From: Lachnospiraceae bacterium | Lineage (GTDB): Bacteria; Bacillota; Clostridia; Lachnospirales; Lachnospiraceae | Direction of reading: 5' to 3' | Assembly (NCBI GenBank): GCA_029008035.1 | Contig: JAQXIY010000081.1 | Span: 1-43,182, forward strand | Length of the DNA stretch: 43,182 bases | In this document: piece after piece, positions 17,771 through 26,808 of the stretch | Layout: each line of letters opens with the position of its first letter | Numbering within the stretch: the stretch's first letter is position 1 | Notes under the pieces: generated by a model | The model's input: only the letters and a program-made list of their open reading frames with translations | Database searches by the model: none | What the model was told of the DNA's origin: nothing | Position numbers and translations under genes: made by a program

Positions 17771-18676
17771 ATGAGGAGAAGGATAGCTGTTCTGGGGTTA
17801 CTGATGAGCTTGACAATACTTTGCTGTAGCGGGTGTGGTTTGCTGGATTACGCCAAGGGTGCAGTGAACAAACAGATGGAGAAAGTGATTGTGGGAGAAA
17901 CGGAACAGGTAGATTCCATTTCCGGGGACCGCTATGCTTACGGACAGCTGACTGAGGAGGAACAAGTTGTCTATGACCAGATTTTACACTGTATCTTAGA
18001 GCATGAAGAAAAAGTGGCTGTTATGACCAAGGATGCTGAACTTTTGCAAAAAGTCTATGACTGTATGATGGCGGATTATGGCGGACTGTTTTGGATTCAG
18101 GGGTATCAGTACAACACTTACACCAGTATGGAGCAGGTCATTGGCATTGAGTTTGTTCCCAGCTACACCTTTACCAAGGAACAGACGGCAGAGTATCAGG
18201 CACAGATTGACGCTGTGGTGGAGGAGTGGATGGCTGGGATTGGCCCGGATGACAGCGACTTTGCCAAGTCAAAATATGTATTTGAGACATTGGTGAACAA
18301 TGTGGAATATGACAAGGACAGTGAGAATAACCAGAATATTCTCAGTGTCTTTTTGGGCAGAAGCACCGTATGTCAGGGATATGCGGATGCTACCCAGTAT
18401 TTGCTGCAGCAGTTGGGGATTCAGAGCATGATTGTCCGGGGAAAGGCCAATGGGGAATCACACGCCTGGAACCTTGTTTGCCTGGATGGCGAGTATTATT
18501 TTATGGATACCACTTGGGGAAATAGCAGATATCTCATGCCTGACAGTTCACTGCAGAAATTTGTCAACTATGACTATCTCAATGCTACATCTGCATTTAT
18601 GGCAGAGACTCATGAGGCGGATATGCCTATTGAACTCCCGGAATGCAATTCTACCGCTTGTCATTATCAACAATAA
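17771..18676 (+). CDS. Exported transglutaminase-like protein, possible lipoprotein
   Basis: A 301-residue protein with an N-terminal export signal (positive residues 2-4, hydrophobic 6-17) ending in CCSGCG. Cys22 could be lipidated, though Cys at -3 makes a weak lipobox. The C-terminal half is a transglutaminase-like domain with the triad Cys201 (TVCQGYA), His231 (ESHAWN) and Asp246 (MDTTWG). The family includes proteases and peptide-processing enzymes as well as crosslinkers, so the reaction is open. GGAGGTTGTG precedes the start. The gene sits alone between two likely transcript ends. Confidence 0.85.
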   Translation: MRRRIAVLGLLMSLTILCCSGCGLLDYAKGAVNKQMEKVIVGETEQVDSISGDRYAYGQLTEEEQVVYDQILHCILEHEEKVAVMTKDAELLQKVYDCMMADYGGLFWIQGYQYNTYTSMEQVIGIEFVPSYTFTKEQTAEYQAQIDAVVEEWMAGIGPDDSDFAKSKYVFETLVNNVEYDKDSENNQNILSVFLGRSTVCQGYADATQYLLQQLGIQSMIVRGKANGESHAWNLVCLDGEYYFMDTTWGNSRYLMPDSSLQKFVNYDYLNATSAFMAETHEADMPIELPECNSTACHYQQ

Positions 18677-18705
18677 AAGTTTCTTTCAGAAATCTATTTA
18701 CAAAA

Positions 18706-18745
18706 GTGGTTTTATGTATTAATATGATGTAGTAATGAAAACCAC
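18706..18745. repeat. Inverted repeat before degV
   Basis: GTGGTTTT (18706-18713) and AAAACCAC (18738-18745) form an 8-bp stem with a 24-nt loop in the 110-bp spacer before degV. No T-run follows at once. It may be the end of the upstream transcript or an operator; neither is shown. Confidence 0.3.
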
Positions 18746-18786
18746 GTAAAATAAAAAAGAAAACCGCAAGCGTTTAGGAGGAAGCG

Positions 18787-19623
18787 ATGTACAAGGTAAT
18801 TATAGATAGTTGTGGAGAATTATCAGAGGAGATGAAGGCAGACGGCCATTTTGAAAATGTGGCACTGACGCTTCAGCTGGAGGATTTGGAGATTGTGGAT
18901 GATGAGACTTTTGACCAGAGAGACTTTCTGGAGAAAGTGGCTGCCAGCAAGGAGGGCCCTAAGTCAGCGTGTCCATCCCCGGATGCTTATATGAAGGCTA
19001 TGGATTGCGATGCGGAGCACATTTATGTGGTAACGCTGTCCTCTAAGCTCAGTGGTTCCTATAACAGTGCATGTCTGGCCAGAGATATGTTTTTGGAGGA
19101 GCACCCGGATAAGAAAATTATGGTTATCGACTCCAAGTCGGCTTCCATCGGAGAGACATTAATCGGTCTGAAGATTGCTGATTGTGAGAAAGCCGGCATG
19201 TCGTACGATGAGATTACCAGAGCCGTAAAGGAATATGTGGCAGGACAGCACACATTTTTTGTTTTGGAGACGTTGGAGACTTTGCGCAAGGCCGGACGTC
19301 TTAGTGACTTGAAGGCCATGATTGCCAGCACGCTGAATATCAAGCCAATTATGGGTTCCACGGATGAAGGCAGCATTCAACAGTTGGCACAGACCAGAGG
19401 AATGAATAAGGCTTTGGATCGCATGGTGCAGTGCATGATGGAGGTTACCACAGGCTGTGAGGATAAGGTCATGGCAATTTCCCATTGCAACTGTTTTGAA
19501 CGTGCACTACAATTAAAAGAAAAAGTAGAAAAGGTAGCGAACTTCAAGGATATCTTTATTGTAGATACCGCAGGTGTAAGTAGTATGTACGCCAACGATG
19601 GAGGCGTTATTATGGTGGTATAA
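18787..19623 (+). CDS. DegV family fatty-acid-binding protein
   Basis: A 278-residue cytoplasmic DegV protein. DegV proteins (FakB) hold a fatty acid and present it to the FakA kinase. The typical start YKVIIDSCGEL, the segment TLSSKLSGSYNSA and the ligand-site region around ETLETLRKAGRLS are visible. TAGGAGGAAGCG precedes the ATG. folC begins 3 bp after its stop, so both are on one transcript. No fakA gene is present in the window. Confidence 0.93.
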   Translation: MYKVIIDSCGELSEEMKADGHFENVALTLQLEDLEIVDDETFDQRDFLEKVAASKEGPKSACPSPDAYMKAMDCDAEHIYVVTLSSKLSGSYNSACLARDMFLEEHPDKKIMVIDSKSASIGETLIGLKIADCEKAGMSYDEITRAVKEYVAGQHTFFVLETLETLRKAGRLSDLKAMIASTLNIKPIMGSTDEGSIQQLAQTRGMNKALDRMVQCMMEVTTGCEDKVMAISHCNCFERALQLKEKVEKVANFKDIFIVDTAGVSSMYANDGGVIMVV

Positions 19624-19626
19624 CCG

Positions 19627-20853
19627 GTGCAGTACGAAGAGATAGTAGATCAGATTCAATCAAAGAGAAGATTTGGGCAGGCATTTGGTCGAGAGGTTAC
19701 AGAAGAGATGATGGAACGCTTAGACCACCCGGAAACAGGGATGCGGATTTTGCACATTGCCGGCACCAATGGAAAGGGTTCAACGGCAGCTTTTGTAAGT
19801 AGTATCTTACAGGCTGCCGGTTTTGTAGTGGGAAGATTTACATCTCCTCATCTGGTATGTTTTCGGGAACGGATTTGCGTAAATCAGGAGATGATTCCGG
19901 AAGAGGATGTGGTGCGTCTGGGTGAGAGGCTGTTACAGCTTCCCATGGATTTGGAACCAACCATGTTTGACATGTGCCTTGGTATGGCGATTCTATATTT
20001 CAAAGAGCGAGAGTGTGACTACGTGGTATTGGAGACAGGGCTGGGGGGAGCGAAGGACTCCACGGCGGGTTTGGGTGAGGTTCCGGTTGTAACAGGATTC
20101 ACCAACATAGGATTTGACCATGTGAATATCCTGGGTGACACCCTGGAAAAAATAGCTGCAGAGAAGGCCGGTGTTTTAAAAAAAGGTACTGTGGCTGTCT
20201 TGGGAAAAATGGATTCATCTGCCAGAGATGTCATCAAAGCAAAAGCGGATAGTTTGGGAGTGAAAACCGTAAATGTGGATAACTTGTTGACAAAAATCTC
20301 AACATGGGAAATCCCCTTAAATGGCCTGTTTCAGAGGGATAACGCCGCTCTGGCAGTGGGTATGGTGGAAGCATTATTCAATCAACAGAGTGGATATCTT
20401 TTTGACAATCATCAGGTGTTTAAGCAAGGAATCGCTGCTGCCGGTTGGCCGGGAAGAATGGAAGTGTTATCCCAAAATCCCTTTGTTATGGTGGATGGAG
20501 CACACAATCCACAGGGAGTTGAGGCGTTGTTCAACTCGTTGACTTCCATGTATCCGAAAGAGCAATTTATTTTTCTTATGGGAGTGATGGCAGACAAGGA
20601 CTATATAGGTATGATTCGACAAATGTTACCTATTGCCGGACGATTCCTTACCGTCACCGTAGAAAGTGAACGAAGTCTTCAGGGCGAAGAATTAGCTGAA
20701 AAAATTCGACAGGCGGGGTGCGATGCAATGGCATATTCTGATGTGAATGAGGCGCTGGCTGGGGGAATGCAATTAGCGGCACAGGAGAACAAACGCCTCG
20801 TTATTTTCGGCTCCCTGTACTTTGTGGGAGAGATTAAGCATATACTACAATAA
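19627..20853 (+). CDS. folC: Folylpolyglutamate synthase / dihydrofolate synthase
   Basis: Adds glutamate to dihydropteroate or folate with ATP. The 408-residue protein has the Mur-ligase-type P-loop GTNGKGS (46-52), TGLGGAKDST, the NIGFDHVNILGDTLEKIAAEKAG signature region and DGAHNPQG in the C-terminal half. The start is GTG, 7 bp after GGTGGT, within three bases of the degV stop, which points to translational coupling. The acidic residue count and length are typical of bacterial FolC. Confidence 0.95.
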   Translation: MQYEEIVDQIQSKRRFGQAFGREVTEEMMERLDHPETGMRILHIAGTNGKGSTAAFVSSILQAAGFVVGRFTSPHLVCFRERICVNQEMIPEEDVVRLGERLLQLPMDLEPTMFDMCLGMAILYFKERECDYVVLETGLGGAKDSTAGLGEVPVVTGFTNIGFDHVNILGDTLEKIAAEKAGVLKKGTVAVLGKMDSSARDVIKAKADSLGVKTVNVDNLLTKISTWEIPLNGLFQRDNAALAVGMVEALFNQQSGYLFDNHQVFKQGIAAAGWPGRMEVLSQNPFVMVDGAHNPQGVEALFNSLTSMYPKEQFIFLMGVMADKDYIGMIRQMLPIAGRFLTVTVESERSLQGEELAEKIRQAGCDAMAYSDVNEALAGGMQLAAQENKRLVIFGSLYFVGEIKHILQ

Positions 20854-20965
20854 TGGGACAACATTTTCCTATGTGATAATTATGAGTGTATATAGAATGT
20901 AATTGGATATATGTGTAGGATATGGAGTATCAGAATATTCTGATGCTCCTCTTATGGAGGGGTAT

Positions 20966-21445
20966 ATGTCGAATATTAGAAGTAGGGAAGAAGCGTGCAT
21001 GGTTCTGGGGCTTCCGGCAACAGCAGATGAACATCAGATTAAGTGTGCCTATAAAGAACTGTCTAAAAAATATCACCCGGATGCCCAGCCCAATGCGGAG
21101 CTGCATTGGCAATACTATGACATTGTGGAGGCATACCGGTACTTGATGACATCAGCCAGCTCTTTGGCCGGCGCCGGGTATCAGCCGGTGCCGAAGGGTC
21201 CCCGGATTCTGGGGAATGAAGGAAAGAGTCAGTCCTGGACAAACCAGCGAAAAGAATCAGAGGAGGCATACACCAAGTGGGAGAAGGCCAGAAAGCAGCG
21301 GAAAAAGGAAAAAGAAGCCGCTCTAAAAGAGCGGCAACAGGAAATCAAACAGCAGCGGCAGTACGATGAGGCTATGGAACAAATCAATGCCATTCGAACT
21401 GCCAGAGCCATCGAGGCAATCTTGGATATTGCCAGAAAGAAATAA
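20966..21445 (+). CDS. J-domain protein
   Basis: A 159-residue protein with an N-terminal J domain (about 7-65) carrying the HPD motif (37-39), followed by a charged, probably coiled-coil tail (about 110-150). It has no Gly/Phe region and no zinc-finger, so it is a class C DnaJ-like co-chaperone for an Hsp70, not DnaJ itself. The start at 20966 follows GGAGGGG closely; ATG codons at 20954 and 20903 are also in frame. Its stop codon abuts the stop of the convergent endonuclease gene. Confidence 0.87.
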   Translation: MSNIRSREEACMVLGLPATADEHQIKCAYKELSKKYHPDAQPNAELHWQYYDIVEAYRYLMTSASSLAGAGYQPVPKGPRILGNEGKSQSWTNQRKESEEAYTKWEKARKQRKKEKEAALKERQQEIKQQRQYDEAMEQINAIRTARAIEAILDIARKK

Positions 21446-22078
21446 TTAAATCCTCTTTTTACAAATATCAAATAAGCAACAGAATTCACAGTTAGGTTTG
21501 GTGCGGGCGGTGCACACGGCACGGCCGTGATCTACCAGGCGGTGACAAAAGTCGTTGCTTTCCTCCGGCGGTATGATGTTCCATAGCGCCATTTCTACTT
21601 TCTTAGGTTCTTTTATGTCATCCACAAGACCTATGCGGTTACACAGACGAATGCAGTGGGTGTCTGTCACAATGGCCGGCTTGCCAAATACATCTCCCAT
21701 CATCAGATTGGCACTTTTTCGCCCCACCCCGGGGAGGGATAACAGGGCGTTAAAATCATCAGGAACCTTACTGTGAAATTCATCTCGCAGACGTTTCATA
21801 CAGGCACTGATATCTCTGGCTTTGCTTTTACCCAAACCGCAGGGGTGGACGATGGCCTCGATTTGTTCCGGCGTGGCTTCTGCCAATGCCTCGATGGATG
21901 GATATAGGGCAAAAAGGTCCTTTACCACCACGTTGACCCTGGCGTCGGTACACTGGGCTGCCAGACGGACACTCACTAAAAGTTTCCAGGCATCGTCGTA
22001 ATCCAGAGTACAGTGCGTCTGTGGATATTCATTTTTTAGTCGCTCTATTACAAGGGCTGCCAATTCTTTCTTTCTCAT
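21446..22078 (-). CDS. nth: Endonuclease III
   Basis: A 210-residue DNA glycosylase/AP lyase that removes oxidised pyrimidines. The helix-hairpin-helix LPGVGRKSANL carries the catalytic Lys121, and Asp139 is in VTDTH. The C-terminal Fe-S cluster ligands are Cys189, Cys197, Cys200 and Cys206 (spacing x7-x2-x5, one residue longer than the E. coli x6). The gene runs against the J-domain gene with the two stop codons directly adjacent. Confidence 0.96.
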   Translation of the reverse strand: MRKKELAALVIERLKNEYPQTHCTLDYDDAWKLLVSVRLAAQCTDARVNVVVKDLFALYPSIEALAEATPEQIEAIVHPCGLGKSKARDISACMKRLRDEFHSKVPDDFNALLSLPGVGRKSANLMMGDVFGKPAIVTDTHCIRLCNRIGLVDDIKEPKKVEMALWNIIPPEESNDFCHRLVDHGRAVCTARTKPNCEFCCLFDICKKRI

Positions 22079-22246
22079 TGTATACTTCCTTTAATGGCTG
22101 ATTAGGTAATCTTGTGCAGCCGTCCGCTTCACAAAAAACATACCATTATTATACCAATATATAATTGAAAATGGAATGTTGTTTTGGGGAAGGAAGTGGT
22201 ATAATCAGAGACATAAGAAATACGACGAGATATTGGAGATGCTACG

Positions 22247-23023
22247 ATGGAACTTTTGGTAAAGGTTATTGTGTGTTTTTTTGCCGGGATGGGAGCCGGA
22301 CTTGGGACAGGCTTTGCGGGAATGAGTGCAGCGGCTGTGATCAGTCCGATGCTGATAACGTTTTTGGGGATGCCGGCTTATCAGGCAGTGGGGATTGCAC
22401 TAGCCAGTGATGTGTTGGCCAGTGCCATCAGTGCATATACCTATGGCAAGAATAAGAACCTGGACATTCGTAACGGACTGGTAATGATGATGACGGTTTT
22501 AACCTTTACCTTTGTGGGAAGTTTTGTGGCCAGCAAGGTGCCAAACTCCACCATGGGAGGTTTTTCTACCGTGATGACTCTGCTACTGGGTATCAAATTC
22601 ATTGTGCGTCCTATTATGACCACAAAGGAGAAGATGAATGATGTCTCTCCTCGGAAGAGACTGATACAATCTGTTTTCAGCGGCATTATGGTGGGATTTA
22701 TCTGCGGATTTGTAGGAGCCGGTGGCGGCATGATGATGCTACTGTTGCTGACCAGCATTTTAGGGTATGAGCTTAAGACTGCAGTGGGAACCAGCGTGTT
22801 TATCATGACGTTCACGGCGTTGACAGGTGCGGCCAGCCACTTTGCCATTGGGGGAATGCCTGATATGTTGCCACTGGTGTTGTGTGTTATCTTTACTTTG
22901 TTGTGGGCTCGCATTGCAGCGCTTTTTGCCAACAAGGCAAGTGCGGTGACCTTGAATCGTGCTACAGGTGTGGTTTTGACTGTATTAGGCTCGGCGATAT
23001 TATTGGTTAAAGTTTTAAGCTAG
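22247..23023 (+). CDS. TauE/SafE family permease
   Basis: A 258-residue polytopic membrane protein with about eight hydrophobic segments, split into two similar halves. The glycine-rich starts GAGLGTGFAG near the N-terminus and GFVGAGGGMM in the second half are typical of the TauE/SafE (DUF81) family, which moves sulfite, sulfoacetate and other organic anions. The substrate here cannot be read from the sequence. A possible -10 box TATAAT lies at 22200-22205, and GGAG precedes the start. It appears to be a single gene. Confidence 0.9.
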   Translation: MELLVKVIVCFFAGMGAGLGTGFAGMSAAAVISPMLITFLGMPAYQAVGIALASDVLASAISAYTYGKNKNLDIRNGLVMMMTVLTFTFVGSFVASKVPNSTMGGFSTVMTLLLGIKFIVRPIMTTKEKMNDVSPRKRLIQSVFSGIMVGFICGFVGAGGGMMMLLLLTSILGYELKTAVGTSVFIMTFTALTGAASHFAIGGMPDMLPLVLCVIFTLLWARIAALFANKASAVTLNRATGVVLTVLGSAILLVKVLS

Positions 23024-23094
23024 TTTTGTGTTTACCGTATATCTCCGATGTGCAACGTCAACAGTTCCATACACAGGGTACTTCTGGCGCGGTC

Positions 23095-23153
23095 GGTACT
23101 TAGATGGCACGTTAGTGGCATCTTATGTACCGCTACCAGCGTCCAGGTAGCGG
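23095..23153 (+). other. Structured leader region before the GPH symporter
   Basis: Two strong hairpins abut in the 196-bp spacer. The first pairs GGTAC (23095-23099) with GTACC (23127-23131), AGATG with CATCT, and CAC with GTG around GTTA. The second is a perfect 8-bp stem CCGCTACC (23130-23137) / GGTAGCGG (23146-23153). They share two bases, so they compete at the join. No T-run follows. I do not recognise a known riboswitch. It could control the symporter gene 67 bp downstream. Confidence 0.5.
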
Positions 23154-23219
23154 AAGCGTGCCCGGTGGATGAACTGATGATGTTGTACAGCGGATAATTG
23201 TATAAAGGGGGAAGAAATA

Positions 23220-24686
23220 TTGGAGAAGGAACAAAAGATTTTAAAGAGGAACCTGATAACCTATCCCATGGGGACAATCGGTAGGGATGCAGTATATGTG
23301 TTGATTAACAATTATCTGTTGACCTTTGTGTTGTTTACCCACACACTCACCGGGGCACAACTGACGGCAATCACAGGGATTATGATTGCAGCCAGGGTAT
23401 TTGATGCGTTAAATGATCCTATCATGGGCAATATCATTGAACGCACCAGAGGTAAGTACGGGAAATTTAAGCCATGGTTACTGCTGGGGGTATTGACCAC
23501 TTCCGTGGTGATTTATCTCATGTATAATGTTCAGCTCACCGGGTGGAATTTTGTGGTGTTCTTCGGGGTGATGTATTTTGCTTTCAGCATCACATATACC
23601 ATGAATGATATTTCCTACTGGGGTATGATTCCGGCCCTGTCCTCAGATGCCAATGCCAGAAATCAGCTGACTTCCCGGGCCACATTGTTTGCCGGAATCG
23701 GAAGTACCGGAGCACTGGTATTGATTCCGCTGTTTACTGCAGGCAAGAGTGCTATTGGAGGGAATGCGGCAAGCGCCTATGGCGCCATTGCACTGGTGGT
23801 GGCTATTTTAGCACCGTTGTTTTTGAGTATTACCATTTTTGGTACCCGGGAGCATCGGGAAGAAAAGAGACAACCGGCGGAGAAGTTCAGCTTTCGACAG
23901 GTCTTTCGCACCATTGCCAGAAATGATCAGTTGGTCTGGGTTGCAGCCATCTTCCTTTTGCAGCAGATTGGAAATGGATTGATTACAGGTGGAATCGGGT
24001 CTACTTATATTTACGTCACCTACGGATACGAGGGAGGCCTTTATTCCCTCTTCACCACCATTGGTATGTCTGTGACGGCTTTCATGGTCATTTTCTATCC
24101 CACAATTTCTCGCCATATGCACCGCAAGAAGTTGATGGGTATCATGACGGTGGCAGCAACCATCGGTTATGCCATGATGCTTCTATCGGGATTTATCCCC
24201 GGAGCCGGCACAGGTAAATTTGCCATTCTCGTGGTGGGCTATATGTTGTGTAATTTAGGCCAAAATGCATTTTATTTGATTATGATGATTTCCATAATGA
24301 ATACTGTGGAGTATAATGAGTACAAGTTTGGTACGAGAGATGAAGGGATTATCACCTCATTGCGCCCCTTTATCACCAAGTTGGGAGGTGCATTGATTGT
24401 GGCAATCACTTCAGCTACCTATCTGATTTTTGGCGTTACGGCATATACCAACCAAATCTCTGAATTGGAGCAGCAGTGTAATCGAGGGCTGATTACCGAG
24501 GCAGTGAAGTTGGCACAGATCAATGATGTGCTGGCCGGTGTTTCCAACAGCCAGGGATTTGCTCTTTTGATTTTTATGTCCGTGGTACCGTGCATCCCAA
24601 TGATTTTGTCTTACTTCCTATACAAGAAACATTACAAGCTGGATGAGGAAGAATATGAACGTATTTGTAAGGAGTTGGGCAAGTAG
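23220..24686 (+). CDS. GPH family sugar:cation symporter
   Basis: A 488-residue membrane protein of the glycoside-pentoside-hexuronide symporter family (MelB-like) with about 12 transmembrane segments. Family features are ARVFDALNDPIMGNII with the conserved Asp in helix 2, RGKYGKFKPWLL after it, and NDISYWGMIPALSSDANARNQ in the middle. The start codon is TTG, supported by AAAGGGGGAAG 8 bp upstream. No glycosidase lies next to it; instead a chemoreceptor gene follows after 18 bp, so uptake and sensing may be linked. Confidence 0.92.
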   Translation: MEKEQKILKRNLITYPMGTIGRDAVYVLINNYLLTFVLFTHTLTGAQLTAITGIMIAARVFDALNDPIMGNIIERTRGKYGKFKPWLLLGVLTTSVVIYLMYNVQLTGWNFVVFFGVMYFAFSITYTMNDISYWGMIPALSSDANARNQLTSRATLFAGIGSTGALVLIPLFTAGKSAIGGNAASAYGAIALVVAILAPLFLSITIFGTREHREEKRQPAEKFSFRQVFRTIARNDQLVWVAAIFLLQQIGNGLITGGIGSTYIYVTYGYEGGLYSLFTTIGMSVTAFMVIFYPTISRHMHRKKLMGIMTVAATIGYAMMLLSGFIPGAGTGKFAILVVGYMLCNLGQNAFYLIMMISIMNTVEYNEYKFGTRDEGIITSLRPFITKLGGALIVAITSATYLIFGVTAYTNQISELEQQCNRGLITEAVKLAQINDVLAGVSNSQGFALLIFMSVVPCIPMILSYFLYKKHYKLDEEEYERICKELGK

Positions 24687-24704
24687 CAGAATACGGAGGA
24701 GCGA

Positions 24705-26633
24705 ATGAGAATTAGACAAAAGATAGAATTGATTTTTGGAGTAACCATAGTTTTCTTGATGGGAGGTGTTGGTTTATTTGCCAGCAAATCCTGTGAGAAA
24801 ATTGTGATGGAACAGGTGAAGGATTCCATGATATCCTCCGCTCAGTTGGCCTCAGATGATGTGAGCAAACAGTTGGGAGACTATATGCACATTGCCACGG
24901 CCACGGGACACAACTCAGAGATTGGAGCGGACAAGGAACCTTCCACAAGAGTGGCATTGCTGGACGGCTATGTGGCTGACTACGGATTTACCAGCGGCAA
25001 CATCTTAGATGCTGCCGGGGTTAGCATCAAGGATGGAACGGATTTTAGTGATCGGGCCTATGTAACAACGGCTCTGGCGGGGACCGCCAATATTTCTGAG
25101 GTGACGCTTAGTAAGTACACGGGGAAATACGGCATCAGTATTGCTGCCCCCATTGTCAATGACGCAGGAGCTGTTGAGGGGGTTGTCTACTATCGTATGG
25201 ACAACGATTTTATCAATGCTATTATTGACAGTATCTCTGTCAGCAAGAACAGCTATGCGTATATTATCGACAGAGAGGGCACGGTCATTGCCCATGTGGA
25301 CGAGACGGCAGTGGAAAGCGTCAATGTTCTGGAGGCGGATAACACGGCCCTCACATCCTTGGGACAAAAGATGATATCCGGGGAATCCGGCTTTGGAAGT
25401 TATACCTATAACAAGAAAGACCTGCTTTGCGGATACTATCCCATTGCCAATACAGACGGATGGACTATGGTGATTGCAGCGCCGGAAACAGACTTTATGG
25501 CCGGCTTAAACAAGACCACCCGGGCCATTGGGATTTGGGTGGTTGGAGCGGTGATTTTCGCTTTAGTGGTTGCGTTCCTTCTGGCCAATTCTATCAGCAA
25601 AGTAGTCAATCGCGTGAAAGATGTGTTTGATGCCATCTCCAGGGGAGATTTGTCTAAGACCATTGAAACCACCAAGCGCAGGGATGAGATAGGAAAGTTG
25701 CAGAATACGGCGGCTTCCCTTAACAGTACTTTGACAAAGATCATCACAGAAGCGAACGACGCTCTGGGACAACTGGCCAACTACAATTTAGGCTTTTCCG
25801 ATATGCAGGAGTATCCCGGAGACTACAATTCTCTGTCCGAATCCATCAATGTAATTCACAGAATTATTTATCAGTTGATTGCTGCCATTCAGGAGGCAAC
25901 GGCAGAGGTATCTACAGGCTCTAAGCAACTCTCCGATGCGGCAGATATGCTGTCTAGGGGAACCTTGGCTCAGGCAACTTCCATTCAGGGCGTGGTGGAT
26001 GATATTCACGATATTTCAGAGCGCATCAACAATAGCTCTAAGAATGGTGAAGTGATTAATCAGAAATTGCAGGAATTGGATGGTGAGATTCAGAGTTCCA
26101 ATGTGCAGATGGCGGAATTGATGGAAGCAGTGAATCAAGTGGAAGTAATGTCGGCTGACATAGCAAAGATTGTGGAGACCATCGATAACATTGCCTTTCA
26201 GACCAATCTTCTCTCCCTGAACGCCTCCGTGGAGGCTGCCAGATCCGGGGAAAATGGTCTTGGATTTGCCGTGGTTGCCGAAGAGGTGAGAGAGTTGGCG
26301 GCAAAATGTGCAGAGGCATCTACCAAGAATTCGGAACTGATTCATGAGTGTATTAAGGCTATTCACAATGCAAAGAATTGTGCCACCAGAACCACGGAGT
26401 CTCTGGGAGAAATTGTGGAAAATTCTGCTGAGATTTCCAGAGCCTTTGAGGACATTACCCAGGATACCATTTATCAGGCCAAGAGCTCTTATGCCATTCA
26501 GGATAAAGTAAAGCAGATTTCCGATGTGGTGCAGACCAATACTGCCACGGCAGAGGAGACAGCAGCTTCCACAGAAGAACTGTCGGAGCAGTCTATGAGC
26601 TTGCAACAACTGGTGGAGAAATTCCAACTGTAA
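24705..26633 (+). CDS. Methyl-accepting chemotaxis protein
   Basis: A 642-residue chemoreceptor. A first membrane segment (about 8-26) is followed by an external dCache-like domain (about 30-270), a second membrane segment (about 272-294), HAMP, and a cytoplasmic signalling domain with the hairpin tip [22 protein letters not shown] and [12 protein letters not shown]. The likely role is to bind a small molecule outside and control CheA. GGAGGAG precedes the start, and it shares a transcript with the GPH symporter upstream. The ligand might be the same sugar, which is inference. Confidence 0.94.
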   Translation: MRIRQKIELIFGVTIVFLMGGVGLFASKSCEKIVMEQVKDSMISSAQLASDDVSKQLGDYMHIATATGHNSEIGADKEPSTRVALLDGYVADYGFTSGNILDAAGVSIKDGTDFSDRAYVTTALAGTANISEVTLSKYTGKYGISIAAPIVNDAGAVEGVVYYRMDNDFINAIIDSISVSKNSYAYIIDREGTVIAHVDETAVESVNVLEADNTALTSLGQKMISGESGFGSYTYNKKDLLCGYYPIANTDGWTMVIAAPETDFMAGLNKTTRAIGIWVVGAVIFALVVAFLLANSISKVVNRVKDVFDAISRGDLSKTIETTKRRDEIGKLQNTAASLNSTLTKIITEANDALGQLANYNLGFSDMQEYPGDYNSLSESINVIHRIIYQLIAAIQEATAEVSTGSKQLSDAADMLSRGTLAQATSIQGVVDDIHDISERINNSSKNGEVINQKLQELDGEIQSSNVQMAELMEAVNQVEVMSADIAKIVETIDNIAFQTNLLSLNASVEAARSGENGLGFAVVAEEVRELAAKCAEASTKNSELIHECIKAIHNAKNCATRTTESLGEIVENSAEISRAFEDITQDTIYQAKSSYAIQDKVKQISDVVQTNTATAEETAASTEELSEQSMSLQQLVEKFQL

Positions 26634-26654
26634 TACAGATGAACACAGATTTTT

Positions 26655-26685
26655 AAAAGGACACCCCCAAAAGGGTGTCTTTTTT
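26655..26685 (+). terminator. Terminator after the chemoreceptor gene
   Basis: AAAAGGACACCC pairs with GGGTGTCTTTTT around CCAAAA; the T-run is part of the right arm. It lies about 20 bp after the stop codon. Confidence 0.9.
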
Positions 26686-26808
26686 GTGGGCAAAGGGCAT
26701 CTTGTTTCATCTTTATACAATCTTTATACGGGATCAAAATACTTAATGGGGTCTTTTCTTCCGGAGGACTATAATAACCATAACAAAAATATTGGGAGGA
26801 AGATTCAA

